Below are positions 18,114 through 28,922 of a DNA stretch of 64,000 nt, piece by piece. The stretch is from Pseudomonas sp. LFM046 (GTDB lineage Bacteria > Pseudomonadota > Gammaproteobacteria > Pseudomonadales > Pseudomonadaceae), in the NCBI RefSeq assembly GCF_000949385.2, contig NZ_JYKO02000001.1:4102770-4166769 (forward strand), written 5' to 3'. How positions within the stretch are numbered: the stretch's first letter is position 1; each line of letters starts with the position of its first letter. Both the position numbers and the translations under genes were made by a program. The notes below the pieces were generated by a model. The model was not told where the DNA came from. It made no database searches and saw only the letters and a program-made list of their open reading frames with translations.

Positions 18114-21100
18114 TCAGCTCACGATGAAGTCCGCCTGGGTCACCGTAGTGGCATCCGCCACCCCCACCAGGGTGATGATGTTGGCCCCGATGGTCACTCG
18201 GGTATTCACCCCGACGTCGAGGATGGTGACGTTCGCCGCGAAGTTCGCCGCAGTGATACCCATGCCGGTGATGTCGATGTGGTCCTGGCCACCAGCCGGA
18301 TCGGCATCGAAGTCCAGGATGCGGTCCTGGCCGAAGCCGGCTCCGAACGCGAAGGTGTCGTTGCCCAGGCCGCCAATCAGGGTGTCGATGCCGCCCGCCC
18401 CGTTCAGGGTGTCGTTGCCCGCCCCCCCTCTGAGGGTGTTGGCCAAACCGTTGCCGGTGCCGTTGAAGTTGCCACTGCCTCCGTAGTTCAGGTTCTCCAG
18501 GTTGGCACCCAGGGTGTAGCTCGCCAGCGAGGTCCAGACGCTATCCGTGCCCGCACCGGCCAACTCGATCACCACATCGCCTGCATCGGTTACCTCGTAG
18601 GTATCGTTACCTGCACCACCGCGCATGGTGTCCGCGCCGCCCTTGCCCATCAGCACGTCGGTACCTGTCCCACCGCCCATCTGGTTGTCCAACGCATTGC
18701 CTGTGCCGGTGAAGTTGCCATTGCCGCCGTAGTTCAGGTTCTCCAGGTTGGCACCCAGGGTGTAGCTTGCCAGCGAGGTCCAGACCGTATCCGTACCCGC
18801 ACCGGCCGACTCGACCACCGTATCGCCTGCATCGGTGACCTCGTAGGTATCGTTCCCCGCACCACCGCTCATGGCGTCCGCACCGCCCTTGCCCATCAGC
18901 ACGTCATTACCAACGCCCCCGCTCATCTGGTTGCCCAGCGCATTGCCAGTGCCGGTGAAGTTACCAGTGCCGATGTAGCTCAGGTTCTCGACATTGGCAC
19001 CCAGGGTGTAGCTCGCCAGCGAGGTCAAGACCGTATCCGTACCCGCACCACCCGACTCGGCCACCACATCGCCCGCCTCGGTGACCTCGTAGGTATCGTT
19101 CCCCGCACCGCCGCGCATGGTGTCCGCGCCGCCCTTGCCCATCAGCACGTCGTTACCCACGCCGCCCACCAACAGGTTGTCCAGCGCGTTGCCCGTGCCG
19201 GTGAAATTGCCGGTGCCGCCGTAGAACAGGTTCTCGACATTGGCGCCCAGGGTGTAGCTCGACAGTGAGGTCCAGACCGTGTCGGTTCCCTCCCCGGCCA
19301 ACTCAGTCACTACATCACCGGCATCGGTTACCTCGTAGGTGTCGTTGCCCACACCACCGGCCATCACGTCGTTGCCCACCCCTCCGATCAGCGTGTCATT
19401 CCCGCCATCACCGTTGAGGGTGTCGTTGCCGGCCAGGCCGCGGAGGATGTCGTTGCCAGCGCCGCCATTGGCAATGTCATCCCCTGCGGTGCCGAGGAAG
19501 CTGTCCGCCCCGGGTCCACCGTTGAACAAGGCACCCACCACACTGGTCGCCGCCGAGACCACCGATTCAGCGGTGCCGCCATCATCGGTGAAACTCGCCA
19601 CCACCCGCAGCAGTTGGCCGACCTGCGCCGCGCCGACCGTGAAGTTCGCCCCCGTGGCACCAACGATGTTGGAGAAGGTCGCACCGCCGTTGGTGGAAAC
19701 CTGCCACTGGAAGCTGAACACCGAGGTGGTCGTGCCATCGGCATCGGCGATGGTCCCGCGGGTCGCGGTCAGCACCTGGCCCTGCGTCGGCGTGGTGTCG
19801 CTGATCGCCGGCGCACCGGTCGGCGCGTCGTTGACCGCGACGGTCGCGACCGGAGCTGTCACATTCGACAGTACGGTCTCCAGCACACCGTTGGCGTCCT
19901 TGTAGATCGCCATGACCCGCAGGTTCAGGCCAGCCTGGTCGGCGGTAACGCGGAAGGACCGGCCAGTAGCACGGGCGACCTCACCTGCGGCAAAGGTGAT
20001 GATGTCTTCGAAGATGCCGGACCCCGGGTTGGTTTCCACCTGCCAGTAATAAGACACCGGTCCGGTGATGGTGCCGCCGGGGTTGTCGGCGTCGGTCACG
20101 CCGGCCAGGGAAGCGGTGAGCAGCGTGCCAACTTCAGGCGTGGCGTCGCTGATGCTCACTGCGCCCACCGGCAGCGCATCGGTGCCGGACAGGTCGATGA
20201 CGCCGTCGGTGAACCGCAGGCGCTCGATGCTGTTCAGGTGGTCGGTGCCGTCACGGCCGGCCACCTGGTCGGCGACGGTCACGGTGCCATCCGCGTTCAC
20301 GGTCCAGACGTACTCGGACGAAAGCCCTTGATAGGCCGCTGTATCCAATGCAGCAGTCCCCTGCAGGAGCTCCCGCACGATCACCAGTTGCCCCGGGTTG
20401 TAGGTGCCGTTGACCATCAGCGGCACCATCTCCTTCATGGTGTTGAAGCTGGCGATCTCTGCACCGCTGCCGTCCAGGTTGGCCCGCACACTGATGCGCA
20501 CGTTCAACCATCTGTCACCATCGATCAGGTCATCGCCACCCCGTCCCATGATGATGTCGCTGCCGCTGCCGCCGAGGATGATATTGCCACCGTCGAAGAA
20601 GGCCACCGACGGCACGGCCACGGTACCGACCATCTGGTTGAGGAAGCCCTGCAGGCCCGAGATCAGGGCGATGTTGGTCAGCACGCTGCCCTTGGCGCCG
20701 GCCACGGGCAACGAAACGGCATCGGAATCGTCACCGCTCAGCACGTCGCCGAAGGCGGAACCCGACAGGCCCTCGACAAAGTCGAAGCGGGTCAGCACCG
20801 AGGCACCCGAGCCCGGCATCTGCGGCTGGTCGAAGAAACGATCGCTGATGTCGATGGTGACACCACGGGTATCGTTCTTGAAGGTCGCCCAGTCGTAGCC
20901 TGATCCACCGATGTAACGGTCGCCCTGGCCGGGGCTGCCGACCATGATGTCGTCACCGCCCTCGGCGTTGAACTTGTCGTTCTCGCCGCTGCCGACGTAG
21001 ACATCGTTGCCGGCGATCGGGTCGTTGCCTGCCGGGTCGAAGTTGTCGCCAGGGGCGCCATCGGAGGTACCGGCCTCCAGCCAGTCGTCACCTTCGTTGC

Positions 21101-24100
21101 CCATGTCCTGCTCGTTGGCCTTGGAGCCCAGGATGAAGTCGTTGCCCTGGCCACCGAAGGCTTCGCTGGCGTCCTCACCGGTGATGATGAAGTCCTTGCC
21201 GAATCCGCCGAGGATCAGGTTGACGCCGTTACCGCCCTGGATCACGTCGTTGCCGTTGTCACCCTTGATGTTGTCGTCGCCACCCACGTCCGTGATGATG
21301 TCGTCGCCGTCGCCACCATTGATGAAGTCATTGCCGTAGCCGCCATCCAGACGGTCGTTGCCGCCGTCGCCGTAGAGGGTGTCGTCACCCTCGCTGGAAC
21401 GCAGGATGTCGTTGCCGGCACTGCCGCCCAGCACCACGTGGTCTTCGCCGCGGTACATCAGGTAGTTGGTGTCCAGCCCGGCAGTCGCCGGATTGTCGCG
21501 ATCCACCAGCGGTAGCAGCGGGTTGTCGCCCAGCGGATCGGAGTTGAGGGCGATGCCGTCGGCGCCGATCACGTCGTCCAGAGTGCCCTGGATGCCGTCG
21601 GCCCCCGGGTCGTTGAGGCCGGTGTGCTGCGCCAGCGGATTGACCTCGAGGGTGAAGGCCGGGGTCAGGAAGACCACGCCCGGCAGGTGGGTGGCAGTGG
21701 TGTTGGCCATGATCAGCTTGGCGAACGAGTTGCCTTCCAGCTCGGCGTTGAAGTTCAGGCCGGCGGTGCGCTCCAGGTAGTAGAAGCGGTCACCGTCCTG
21801 GAGTTTCTCCAGCTGGTTCTCGAACACGAAGTTGAAGGTCGAGCCCAGCATGCCGCCGAACGGCGTGACCTTCTCGGCCAGGCCGCCGATCCAGAAGTCC
21901 ACCAGGTTGAGACCGGTTTCCACGCCGGTCCATGCGCCGGTGCCATTGAGGAAGTCCAGCCGGTCGGCAGGCGCCGTTGCCCCGCCCAGGACGATGGCGG
22001 TCGCAGCGGCACGCTTGTCGGCCAGCAGGGTGGCACCGGTGATGCTGGTGTGGGTGCCGTATGCCGCGATGAAGTTGATCAGCGACTCCGGATGCTTCAG
22101 GTGCAGCACCATGTCCGCCCAGCTGACGTAGGGCTTCAGGTTGGCGTCGCCGGTAGCTTCATAGAACTGCGCACGAGCATGGTTGAGCGTTGCCACGCCC
22201 GTATCGCGACCACGGGCGATGTTCAGCGTGGCCAGGTCCAGCGGCAGGCCGACCAGGTTGTTGCGCAGGGCTTCGGTAACGAACTCGTCGATCTGGTTGC
22301 CCACGGTGCGGGTCACACCACGCACGATGGCACTGGTGGCGTCTTCCGGGGTCACCCCACTGGCGGCATAGGCCAGCGGGTTGAGGAAGGCAGCGATCAG
22401 GCCCAGTTGCTGGTCGTTGGTCGGGTGCAGCGGGTCGACCGTGACCGGGTTGAAGTTGGCGTCGAAGCGATCGACCGTCTCGGTCAGCATCGAGTGGCCG
22501 AAGCGGTAAACCGTGTGGGCGAACTCGGCGACGATCGATGGATCGAGGTTGACGTCATAGACCTGCGTCGGCGCGAAGAACGGGTCGACGTTGGGCTGGA
22601 TGGTCCGCGCGAACTCCTCGAACACCAGGTGCTGGTACTGCATTTCGGTACCGAACTTGGCGGTCTGGAACAGACGCTCGCCATTCCACTGCAGGGCATT
22701 GATCTCGGCCGCAGTGATCGGGAAGGCTGCAGGAGCCGTACCCGGCAGCAGCCACTCGGTGAGGAACGCCAGGTCGTTGCTGGCCAGCACGGTGCTCTTG
22801 GTCTGTGCCACCAGGCGGTTGTGCTCGGAGTGGAAGATCGCGTGCACGGCGGTCAGGCCGATGTTCTCGTTGACCCGGCCGTCACCGGCCATGTAGTGCG
22901 CATCCAGCAGCTCGTTGTCGTAGGTCCCCGCTGCCGGCGGGGTGCCGACGTTGATGACGTTGTCCGCATCCGCGGTCAGACCGCCGGTAGGATCGGCGCT
23001 GTGAGCGATGTCGATGAGGAACTGGTGACCGGTGCCGACCGCACCGGCCAGGCTGATACCCAGACCGCCGTTGGCGGCCGGATTGCCTTCGACCAGCACA
23101 TCGTCAGCCGTACCCGGCAAGCCGTCAGGACCGACGAAGACCACTTGCGGGAAGCCGTTCGGACCCTTGATGAAATTGCCATAGGCGTCGGTGGCCAGCA
23201 GCGGCACGTTGAAGACGTTGGCATCGGTCAGGTTGATCCCGAGGACGTCACGGGCCTGAGCCTTGACCACCGCCCAGGTGGCCATGCCGCCGATTTCCAC
23301 ATCGTCGGCAGTGCCGAATTCGCCATCTGCACCCAGATTGCGGTTAGTGATCAGCTCACCGGTCGCTACCGGACCATTGGGCGTGGAGATGTACTCCCGC
23401 AGGAACACCTGATGCGACGGATGCGAGGTGTAGGTCTGATTCTGGTCAACGAACGGAGAAGTCGTGTTCTCGTTCTGCCCAGGCACACCGCCCAGTTGGG
23501 TGGCACGGGTGAGGACCATGAAGTTGGTCGGACTACCGGGCACGAAGCGCGGATCGTCCGGTTGCAGCGGGATGAACACCGTCCCACTACCGCCCTTGGT
23601 CACCAGGTCCAGGCCGTGGTCGAAGAACTGGCCGAAGAAAGTCATCCAGGCGTTGAACGGCGCGGTCAGGCCAGCGTCCGGCATGGTGTTGGCGATGAAG
23701 TTCACCTGCTGGTCATCGGCCGTGCCGAACAGACCGTCCAGGCCAGGGCTGGTCACGACCAGGTTGCCCTCCTTCAACACGTCGTCGGCCGTTCCGAGAA
23801 TCCCGTCCACACCCGGATCGAAGGTCGACGCCACCGCCGCCGGGTTGTTGGCGGTCTGGTCGACGATCAGGTTGCTGATGGTGCGCGGAGCGGTGTCCAC
23901 CACGCTGGTGGAGCTGTTGTAGTTGGTGTTGGTAATGCCCGTCGCGGCGGAGAAATTCGGGTCGCCCTGGCCGTTGGTGAACTCCGCTGGCAGCAGCCGC
24001 GGGAAGGCATTGTCGGCAGCGCCGAACTGGCTCTGATCGATGCCGGAGAAGTTCAGCAGGTTGTTGAACTCACCAGTGACGGTACGCAGCCCCATGGACG

Positions 24101-27100
24101 CACGCACGTTCGGCAACAGCGACAGCAGATCGACGCCTGCTGCATGGGCCTCGGCGATGCGGATCTGATCAAGGATGAAGTTCAGGTCCGAACGCACCAG
24201 TTGAATGCCAGGGCCACTCTGGGCCACGCCAGGCCCCAGGTCGACCACCGGAGTGGGCGGCGGCGGGATGAAGGCTGCCACGGCAGCGGAAGGCGCGGAG
24301 AACACCTGTTCGGTGACGCCGCCAGCATCCTGATAGACGCCCTTGACCCGAATCGACAGGCCGGCAAGGTCCGGCGTGATCCTGAAGCGGATACCGTTGG
24401 CACTCTGGAAGGCCAGGTCGCCTGCCGGTGCGGCAATGATGTCCTCGAATACGCCGGTACCCGGAACGCGTTCGACCTGCCAGACATAGTTGACGTTGGT
24501 GATATCGCCACCGGGGTTGTCGCCGTCGGACACACCGGCCGCGGAGACGGTCAGGAAATCACCCACCTCCAGGGCACCGCCATTGGTGTCAGTGATGGCA
24601 AGGGAGCCCACGGGTTCGATGTTGAGGCCGGGGACCAGCACCTGGACAGCGTCGGAGAACTGGATGCGCTCGACGTTGGTCAGACGGTCGATGCCGTCAC
24701 GGCCAGCCACCGAGTCGGTCACCGTCCAGGAACCATCGGCATTGGCCACCACCGTGTAATCGGCGGCGAGTCCCTGGTAGTTGGCGGTGTCGAAGGAGGC
24801 ACCACCATTGAGCAGTTCACGCACCGCCACCAGTTGCCCCGGGTTGAAGGTGCGGTTCAGCATCAGCGGGACCAGGTCCTCCATGCTGTCGAAGCTGGCG
24901 ATTTCCGCGCCGGTGCCATCGGCATTGGCACGCACGCTGATACGCACGTTCAGCCACAGGTCACCATCGATCAGGTCGTTGCCGCCGCGACCTTCCATGA
25001 TGTCGCTGCCGCCACCACCGAGGATGATGTTGCCGCCGATGAAGGTGTTCACCAGGTCGTCCGCGGTGCCGAGAATGGCGTCCGCGCCCACCGAGGCCTG
25101 GTCACCCAGGAAAGCCCGCAGGCCGGTGATCAGATCGAGGTTGGTCAGCGCACCACCGGTGGCGCCGCCATGGTTGATGATGGTGGTCGGGTCCACGTCA
25201 TCGCCGCGCAGGATGTCCGCGAAGTCGGAGCCAGACAGACCTTCCACTTCGGCGAAACGGTCGAAGATCGAGGCCGGCGACTGCGCCACCGGGAAGGCAA
25301 TGTGGTCACCCACCTCGCCGATGCCGAGGAAGGCCGCCAGGGCCAGGTCGACGGTGACGCCGATGTTGTCATTCTTGTAAGTGACCCAGTCGTAGCCGGA
25401 CATGCCGTCCATCTTGTCCTGGGCATCGCTGCCCACGAAGATGTCGTCGCCGCCCTCGCCGATCATCTCGTCGAAACCACCGCCACCGACGAAGATGTCG
25501 TGACCGATCACGTTGTCAGCCAGCAGGGGCGCGAAGTTGTCGCCGGGCGCACCATCCTGGGTGCCCTTCTCGATCCAGTCGTTACCCTCGTTGCCGGTGG
25601 GCGGCAGGCTGGTCTTGGCGCTCAGGATGAAGTCGTCGCCCTGGCCGCCAAAGGTGGTGGACATGTCTTCGCTGGTGACGATGAAGTCCTTGCCGTTGCC
25701 ACCGAGGATCAGGTGCCCGGCGCCGCCGGCCATCATGTTGCCGACATGGATGACGTCGTTGCCGTCACCGCCCTCCATGCGGTTGTCGCCGCCGGCATCG
25801 GTGAGGATGTCGTCGCCGGCACCACCCATGACGGTGTCGTTGCCGTAGCCGCCTTCCAGTTCGTCATTGCCGCCATCACCGTAAACGGTGTCGTCGCCGT
25901 CGCCGGAGATGATGGTGTCGTCAAGCGCGGTGCCACCGAGCACTACGTGGTCTTCACCGGTGTAGCGCAGGTAGTTGGTTTCCACGGCGGCGGTATTGGG
26001 GTTGTCGCGCATCACCAGCGGGTTGATTTCAATACCGTTGATGATGATGCCCCCAATGGGATCGGAGTTGCCGGCGATACCGTCCGCGCCAACCACGTCA
26101 TCCGCCGTGCCCTGGATGCCATCCGGGCCGGGGTCGTTCAGGCCGGTGTGCTGCGCCAGCGGATTGACCTCCAGGGTCCAGGTCGGGGTGGAGAAGATCG
26201 CGTTGGACAGGTGGGTAGCATCGGTGTTGAGCATCACCAGTTTGGCGAAGGAGTTGTTCTCCAGCTCGGTGCCGAAGTTCATCCCGGCAGTGCGCGACAG
26301 GTAATAGAAGCGGTCACCGTTCTGCAGGGACTCCAGCTGGGTCTCGAAGACGAAGTTGAAGGTCGAGCCCAGCTTGCCGCCGAAGGGCATCTTCTCTTCT
26401 GCCAGGCCGCCGATCCAGAAGTCCACCAGGTCCAGGCCGGTGGTGGTGACGCCGTCGGCGCCGCTGGCCCAGGCCCCGGTGCTGTGCAGGAAGTCCATGC
26501 GGTCAGCCGGTTCGCCGGCACCGCCCAGCACCAGCAGGGTCGCAGCGGCACGCTTGGCCGCCATGGTGGTAGCGCCAGTGATGCTGGAGTGGGTGCCATA
26601 GGCGGCGATGAAGTTGATCAGCGATTCCGGGTGCTTCAGGTGATCGAGGAAGTCCACCCAACTGGTGTAGGCGGTCAGTTGCTCGTCACCGGTCATGTGG
26701 TAGAACTCGCGGCGCGCAGCGTTCAGCGAAGGAATGCCGGTGTCACGACCACGGGCAATGTTCAACGCAGCCAGGTCCAGCGGCAGGCCCACCAGGTTGT
26801 TGCGCAGGGCTTCGGTGACGAATTCGTCGATCTCGTTGCCCACGGTGCGGGTCACACCACGGACGATGGCGCCGGCCGCAGCTTGCGCCGTCGGTCCGCT
26901 GGCGGCGAAGGCCAGCGGGTTGAGGAAGGCGGCGATCAGGCCGAGTTGCTGGTTGTTGGTCGGGTGCAACGGGTCGACGGTGACCGGGTTGAAGTTCGGG
27001 TCGAAGCGATCGATCGTCTCGGTCAGCATCGAGTGGCCGAAACGGTAAACCGTATGGGCAAACTCAGCGACGATGGACGGATCGATGGTGGTGTCATAGC

Positions 27101-28715
27101 CGGTTGGCGCCAGGAACTCGTCCACTTGCGGCTGGATAGTGCGGGCGAACTCTTCGAACACCAGGTGCTGGTACTGCATCTCGGTGCCGAACTTGGCGGC
27201 CTGGAACAGGCGCTCGCCGTTCCAGTCCAGGGCCGCGATATCCGCAGCAGCGACCGGGAAGGCCGTTACCGGAGTCAGCAGCCACTGGTTGAGGGTGGCC
27301 AGATCGGCGGCGGTAGCCAGGGCACCGGGAGACAGCAGCGTGGTCTTGGTCTGTTCCACCAAGCGGTTGTGCTCGGAGTGGAACACGTGGTGCACGGTGG
27401 TCAGGCCGATGTTTTCGTTGACCCGGCCGTCACCGGCCATGAAGTGGGCGTCCAGCAGCTCGTTGTCATAGGTGCCGGCTGCCGGCGGGGTGCCGACGTT
27501 GATGACGTTGTCGGCGTCCGCGGTCAGGCCACCGGTGGGGTCGGCGCTGTGGGCGATGTCGATGAGGAACTGGTGGCCGGTGCCGACCGCACCGACCAGG
27601 CTGATCCCCAGACCGCCGTTGGCGGCCGGATTGCCTTCGACCAGCACGTCGTCAGCCGTACCCGGCAAACCGTCCGGACCGACGAAGACCACCTGCGGGA
27701 AACCGTTCGGGCCCTTGATGAAGTTGCCGTAGGCATCGGTGGCCAGCAGCGGCACGTCGAAGACGTTGGCGTCGGTCAGGTTGATCCCGAGGATGTCACG
27801 GGCCTGGGCCTTGACCACCGCCCAGGTGGCCATGCCGCCGATCTCCACATCGTCGGCGGTACCGAATTGACCATCGGCGCCCAGGTCACGGTTGGTGATC
27901 AGCTTGCCGGTGGCATGGGGATGACCATCGGCACCGATCTCGTAGGCACGCAGGAAGACCTGGTGTGACGGGTGCGAGCTGTAGGTCTGGTTCTGGTCGA
28001 CGAAGGGCGACGTGGTGTTCTGGTTCAGGCCGGGGCCGCCGAACTGGGTAGCGCGGGTCAGGACCATGAAGTTGGTCGGACTGCCTGCGACGAAGCGCGG
28101 GTCGTCCGGCTGCAACTGAATGAAGATGACGTCATTGCCGCCCTTGGTTACCAGGTCCAGGCCGTGGTCGAAGAACTGGCCGAAGAAGGTCATCCAGGCG
28201 TTGAACGGGGCGGACAACCCGACGTCAGACGCAACGTTCGGGATGAAGAAGGTCGGCTTGTCATCCGCCGTGCCGAACAGCCCGTCGAGGCCGGGGCTGG
28301 TCACGATCTGGACGCCGTCCTTCAACACATCGTCGGGCGTTCCGAGAATCCCGTCCACGCCGGGATCGAAGGCCGCCGCCACGGCCGCCGGGTTGCTGGC
28401 GGTATCATCGACGATCAGGTTGCTGATGATGCGCGGCTGGGAATCGAACACCGTACCCGTCGTCTGCGCGTAGTTGGTTCCCAGCTCGGCTGGCCGGAAC
28501 ACCGGGTCCAGCAGACGCGGGAAGATGTTGTCCGCAGCGCCGAACTCCGACTGTCCCAGGAGCAGGTTGTTGAACGAGCCATCGATGGTGCGCAAACCGA
28601 AAGGCACCTGCACGTTGGGGAGCAAGTCCAGGAGGTTCTCCCCGGAAGCATGGGCCTCTGCGATGAGAATCTGCTGAAGGATGAAATCCAGGTCCGCAAG
28701 GTTGAAGTTGGCCAT
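18114..28715 (-). CDS. Giant tandem double animal-type heme peroxidase with C-terminal RTX repeats (3533 aa)
   Basis: Paralog of the second giant. The start is the ATG at 28715 (MANFNLADLDFILQQ), with GAGGAATC about 12 nt upstream. Module 1 key residues are Asp183/His184 (FGQFFDHGLD), Arg431/Glu434 (GDGRVNEN) and His561 (YRFGHSML). Module 2 begins near residue 1505, with Asp1699/His1700, Arg1947 and His2074. RTX GGxGxDxx blocks and Ig-like segments follow each module. The C-terminal RTX region (from about 3062) has four 82-residue repeats, and the last residues (TQADFIVS) resemble a type I secretion tail. The xDGxxGTxDD-type motif occurs 11 times. No Sec signal and no transporter gene in the window. 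The leader contains a small ORF and a promoter matching those of the first giant. Confidence 0.93.
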   Translation of the reverse strand: MANFNLADLDFILQQILIAEAHASGENLLDLLPNVQVPFGLRTIDGSFNNLLLGQSEFGAADNIFPRLLDPVFRPAELGTNYAQTTGTVFDSQPRIISNLIVDDTASNPAAVAAAFDPGVDGILGTPDDVLKDGVQIVTSPGLDGLFGTADDKPTFFIPNVASDVGLSAPFNAWMTFFGQFFDHGLDLVTKGGNDVIFIQLQPDDPRFVAGSPTNFMVLTRATQFGGPGLNQNTTSPFVDQNQTYSSHPSHQVFLRAYEIGADGHPHATGKLITNRDLGADGQFGTADDVEIGGMATWAVVKAQARDILGINLTDANVFDVPLLATDAYGNFIKGPNGFPQVVFVGPDGLPGTADDVLVEGNPAANGGLGISLVGAVGTGHQFLIDIAHSADPTGGLTADADNVINVGTPPAAGTYDNELLDAHFMAGDGRVNENIGLTTVHHVFHSEHNRLVEQTKTTLLSPGALATAADLATLNQWLLTPVTAFPVAAADIAALDWNGERLFQAAKFGTEMQYQHLVFEEFARTIQPQVDEFLAPTGYDTTIDPSIVAEFAHTVYRFGHSMLTETIDRFDPNFNPVTVDPLHPTNNQQLGLIAAFLNPLAFAASGPTAQAAAGAIVRGVTRTVGNEIDEFVTEALRNNLVGLPLDLAALNIARGRDTGIPSLNAARREFYHMTGDEQLTAYTSWVDFLDHLKHPESLINFIAAYGTHSSITGATTMAAKRAAATLLVLGGAGEPADRMDFLHSTGAWASGADGVTTTGLDLVDFWIGGLAEEKMPFGGKLGSTFNFVFETQLESLQNGDRFYYLSRTAGMNFGTELENNSFAKLVMLNTDATHLSNAIFSTPTWTLEVNPLAQHTGLNDPGPDGIQGTADDVVGADGIAGNSDPIGGIIINGIEINPLVMRDNPNTAAVETNYLRYTGEDHVVLGGTALDDTIISGDGDDTVYGDGGNDELEGGYGNDTVMGGAGDDILTDAGGDNRMEGGDGNDVIHVGNMMAGGAGHLILGGNGKDFIVTSEDMSTTFGGQGDDFILSAKTSLPPTGNEGNDWIEKGTQDGAPGDNFAPLLADNVIGHDIFVGGGGFDEMIGEGGDDIFVGSDAQDKMDGMSGYDWVTYKNDNIGVTVDLALAAFLGIGEVGDHIAFPVAQSPASIFDRFAEVEGLSGSDFADILRGDDVDPTTIINHGGATGGALTNLDLITGLRAFLGDQASVGADAILGTADDLVNTFIGGNIILGGGGSDIMEGRGGNDLIDGDLWLNVRISVRANADGTGAEIASFDSMEDLVPLMLNRTFNPGQLVAVRELLNGGASFDTANYQGLAADYTVVANADGSWTVTDSVAGRDGIDRLTNVERIQFSDAVQVLVPGLNIEPVGSLAITDTNGGALEVGDFLTVSAAGVSDGDNPGGDITNVNYVWQVERVPGTGVFEDIIAAPAGDLAFQSANGIRFRITPDLAGLSIRVKGVYQDAGGVTEQVFSAPSAAVAAFIPPPPTPVVDLGPGVAQSGPGIQLVRSDLNFILDQIRIAEAHAAGVDLLSLLPNVRASMGLRTVTGEFNNLLNFSGIDQSQFGAADNAFPRLLPAEFTNGQGDPNFSAATGITNTNYNSSTSVVDTAPRTISNLIVDQTANNPAAVASTFDPGVDGILGTADDVLKEGNLVVTSPGLDGLFGTADDQQVNFIANTMPDAGLTAPFNAWMTFFGQFFDHGLDLVTKGGSGTVFIPLQPDDPRFVPGSPTNFMVLTRATQLGGVPGQNENTTSPFVDQNQTYTSHPSHQVFLREYISTPNGPVATGELITNRNLGADGEFGTADDVEIGGMATWAVVKAQARDVLGINLTDANVFNVPLLATDAYGNFIKGPNGFPQVVFVGPDGLPGTADDVLVEGNPAANGGLGISLAGAVGTGHQFLIDIAHSADPTGGLTADADNVINVGTPPAAGTYDNELLDAHYMAGDGRVNENIGLTAVHAIFHSEHNRLVAQTKSTVLASNDLAFLTEWLLPGTAPAAFPITAAEINALQWNGERLFQTAKFGTEMQYQHLVFEEFARTIQPNVDPFFAPTQVYDVNLDPSIVAEFAHTVYRFGHSMLTETVDRFDANFNPVTVDPLHPTNDQQLGLIAAFLNPLAYAASGVTPEDATSAIVRGVTRTVGNQIDEFVTEALRNNLVGLPLDLATLNIARGRDTGVATLNHARAQFYEATGDANLKPYVSWADMVLHLKHPESLINFIAAYGTHTSITGATLLADKRAAATAIVLGGATAPADRLDFLNGTGAWTGVETGLNLVDFWIGGLAEKVTPFGGMLGSTFNFVFENQLEKLQDGDRFYYLERTAGLNFNAELEGNSFAKLIMANTTATHLPGVVFLTPAFTLEVNPLAQHTGLNDPGADGIQGTLDDVIGADGIALNSDPLGDNPLLPLVDRDNPATAGLDTNYLMYRGEDHVVLGGSAGNDILRSSEGDDTLYGDGGNDRLDGGYGNDFINGGDGDDIITDVGGDDNIKGDNGNDVIQGGNGVNLILGGFGKDFIITGEDASEAFGGQGNDFILGSKANEQDMGNEGDDWLEAGTSDGAPGDNFDPAGNDPIAGNDVYVGSGENDKFNAEGGDDIMVGSPGQGDRYIGGSGYDWATFKNDTRGVTIDISDRFFDQPQMPGSGASVLTRFDFVEGLSGSAFGDVLSGDDSDAVSLPVAGAKGSVLTNIALISGLQGFLNQMVGTVAVPSVAFFDGGNIILGGSGSDIIMGRGGDDLIDGDRWLNVRISVRANLDGSGAEIASFNTMKEMVPLMVNGTYNPGQLVIVRELLQGTAALDTAAYQGLSSEYVWTVNADGTVTVADQVAGRDGTDHLNSIERLRFTDGVIDLSGTDALPVGAVSISDATPEVGTLLTASLAGVTDADNPGGTITGPVSYYWQVETNPGSGIFEDIITFAAGEVARATGRSFRVTADQAGLNLRVMAIYKDANGVLETVLSNVTAPVATVAVNDAPTGAPAISDTTPTQGQVLTATRGTIADADGTTTSVFSFQWQVSTNGGATFSNIVGATGANFTVGAAQVGQLLRVVASFTDDGGTAESVVSAATSVVGALFNGGPGADSFLGTAGDDIANGGAGNDILRGLAGNDTLNGDGGNDTLIGGVGNDVMAGGVGNDTYEVTDAGDVVTELAGEGTDTVWTSLSSYTLGANVENLFYGGTGNFTGTGNALDNLLVGGVGNDVLMGKGGADTMRGGAGNDTYEVTEAGDVVAESGGAGTDTVLTSLASYTLGANVENLSYIGTGNFTGTGNALGNQMSGGVGNDVLMGKGGADAMSGGAGNDTYEVTDAGDTVVESAGAGTDTVWTSLASYTLGANLENLNYGGNGNFTGTGNALDNQMGGGTGTDVLMGKGGADTMRGGAGNDTYEVTDAGDVVIELAGAGTDSVWTSLASYTLGANLENLNYGGSGNFNGTGNGLANTLRGGAGNDTLNGAGGIDTLIGGLGNDTFAFGAGFGQDRILDFDADPAGGQDHIDITGMGITAANFAANVTILDVGVNTRVTIGANIITLVGVADATTVTQADFIVS
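18451..19368 (-). repeat. 246-bp tandem repeat, about four copies, inside third giant gene
   Basis: The gtgtag landmark recurs at 18514, 18760, 19006 and 19252, the same exact 246-bp period as in the second giant. Unit sequence is almost interchangeable between the two genes, making this a likely site of gene conversion or unequal recombination. Confidence 0.9.
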
Positions 28716-28922
28716 TTTTGCTGATTCCTCAATTCCGACTGCGTAAGGGCGTGCGCCGTGGCAGCAAGGACAGGGCTCCACGCTTTCGACTTGACTACGG
28801 GATGTGGGGGGACGAGATGACGCCTGCCTTCAAGCGGCGCAGGTGCGAGCGCTACTCATGCACTTGAGCAGGTGGTTCTACCCCTTTTTGCGCCGGACAA
28901 TTGACGTCGGCGCCGTGGGTCA

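Noticed and set aside
21624-27968. 2114-codon open frame on the plus strand
   Set aside because: Antisense shadow of the third giant; its composition (repetitive VVA, HVV and GDE runs) mirrors the RTX and peroxidase codons of the real gene. The same holds for the long plus frames at 7409-10141, 13139-15010 and 2142-4109.
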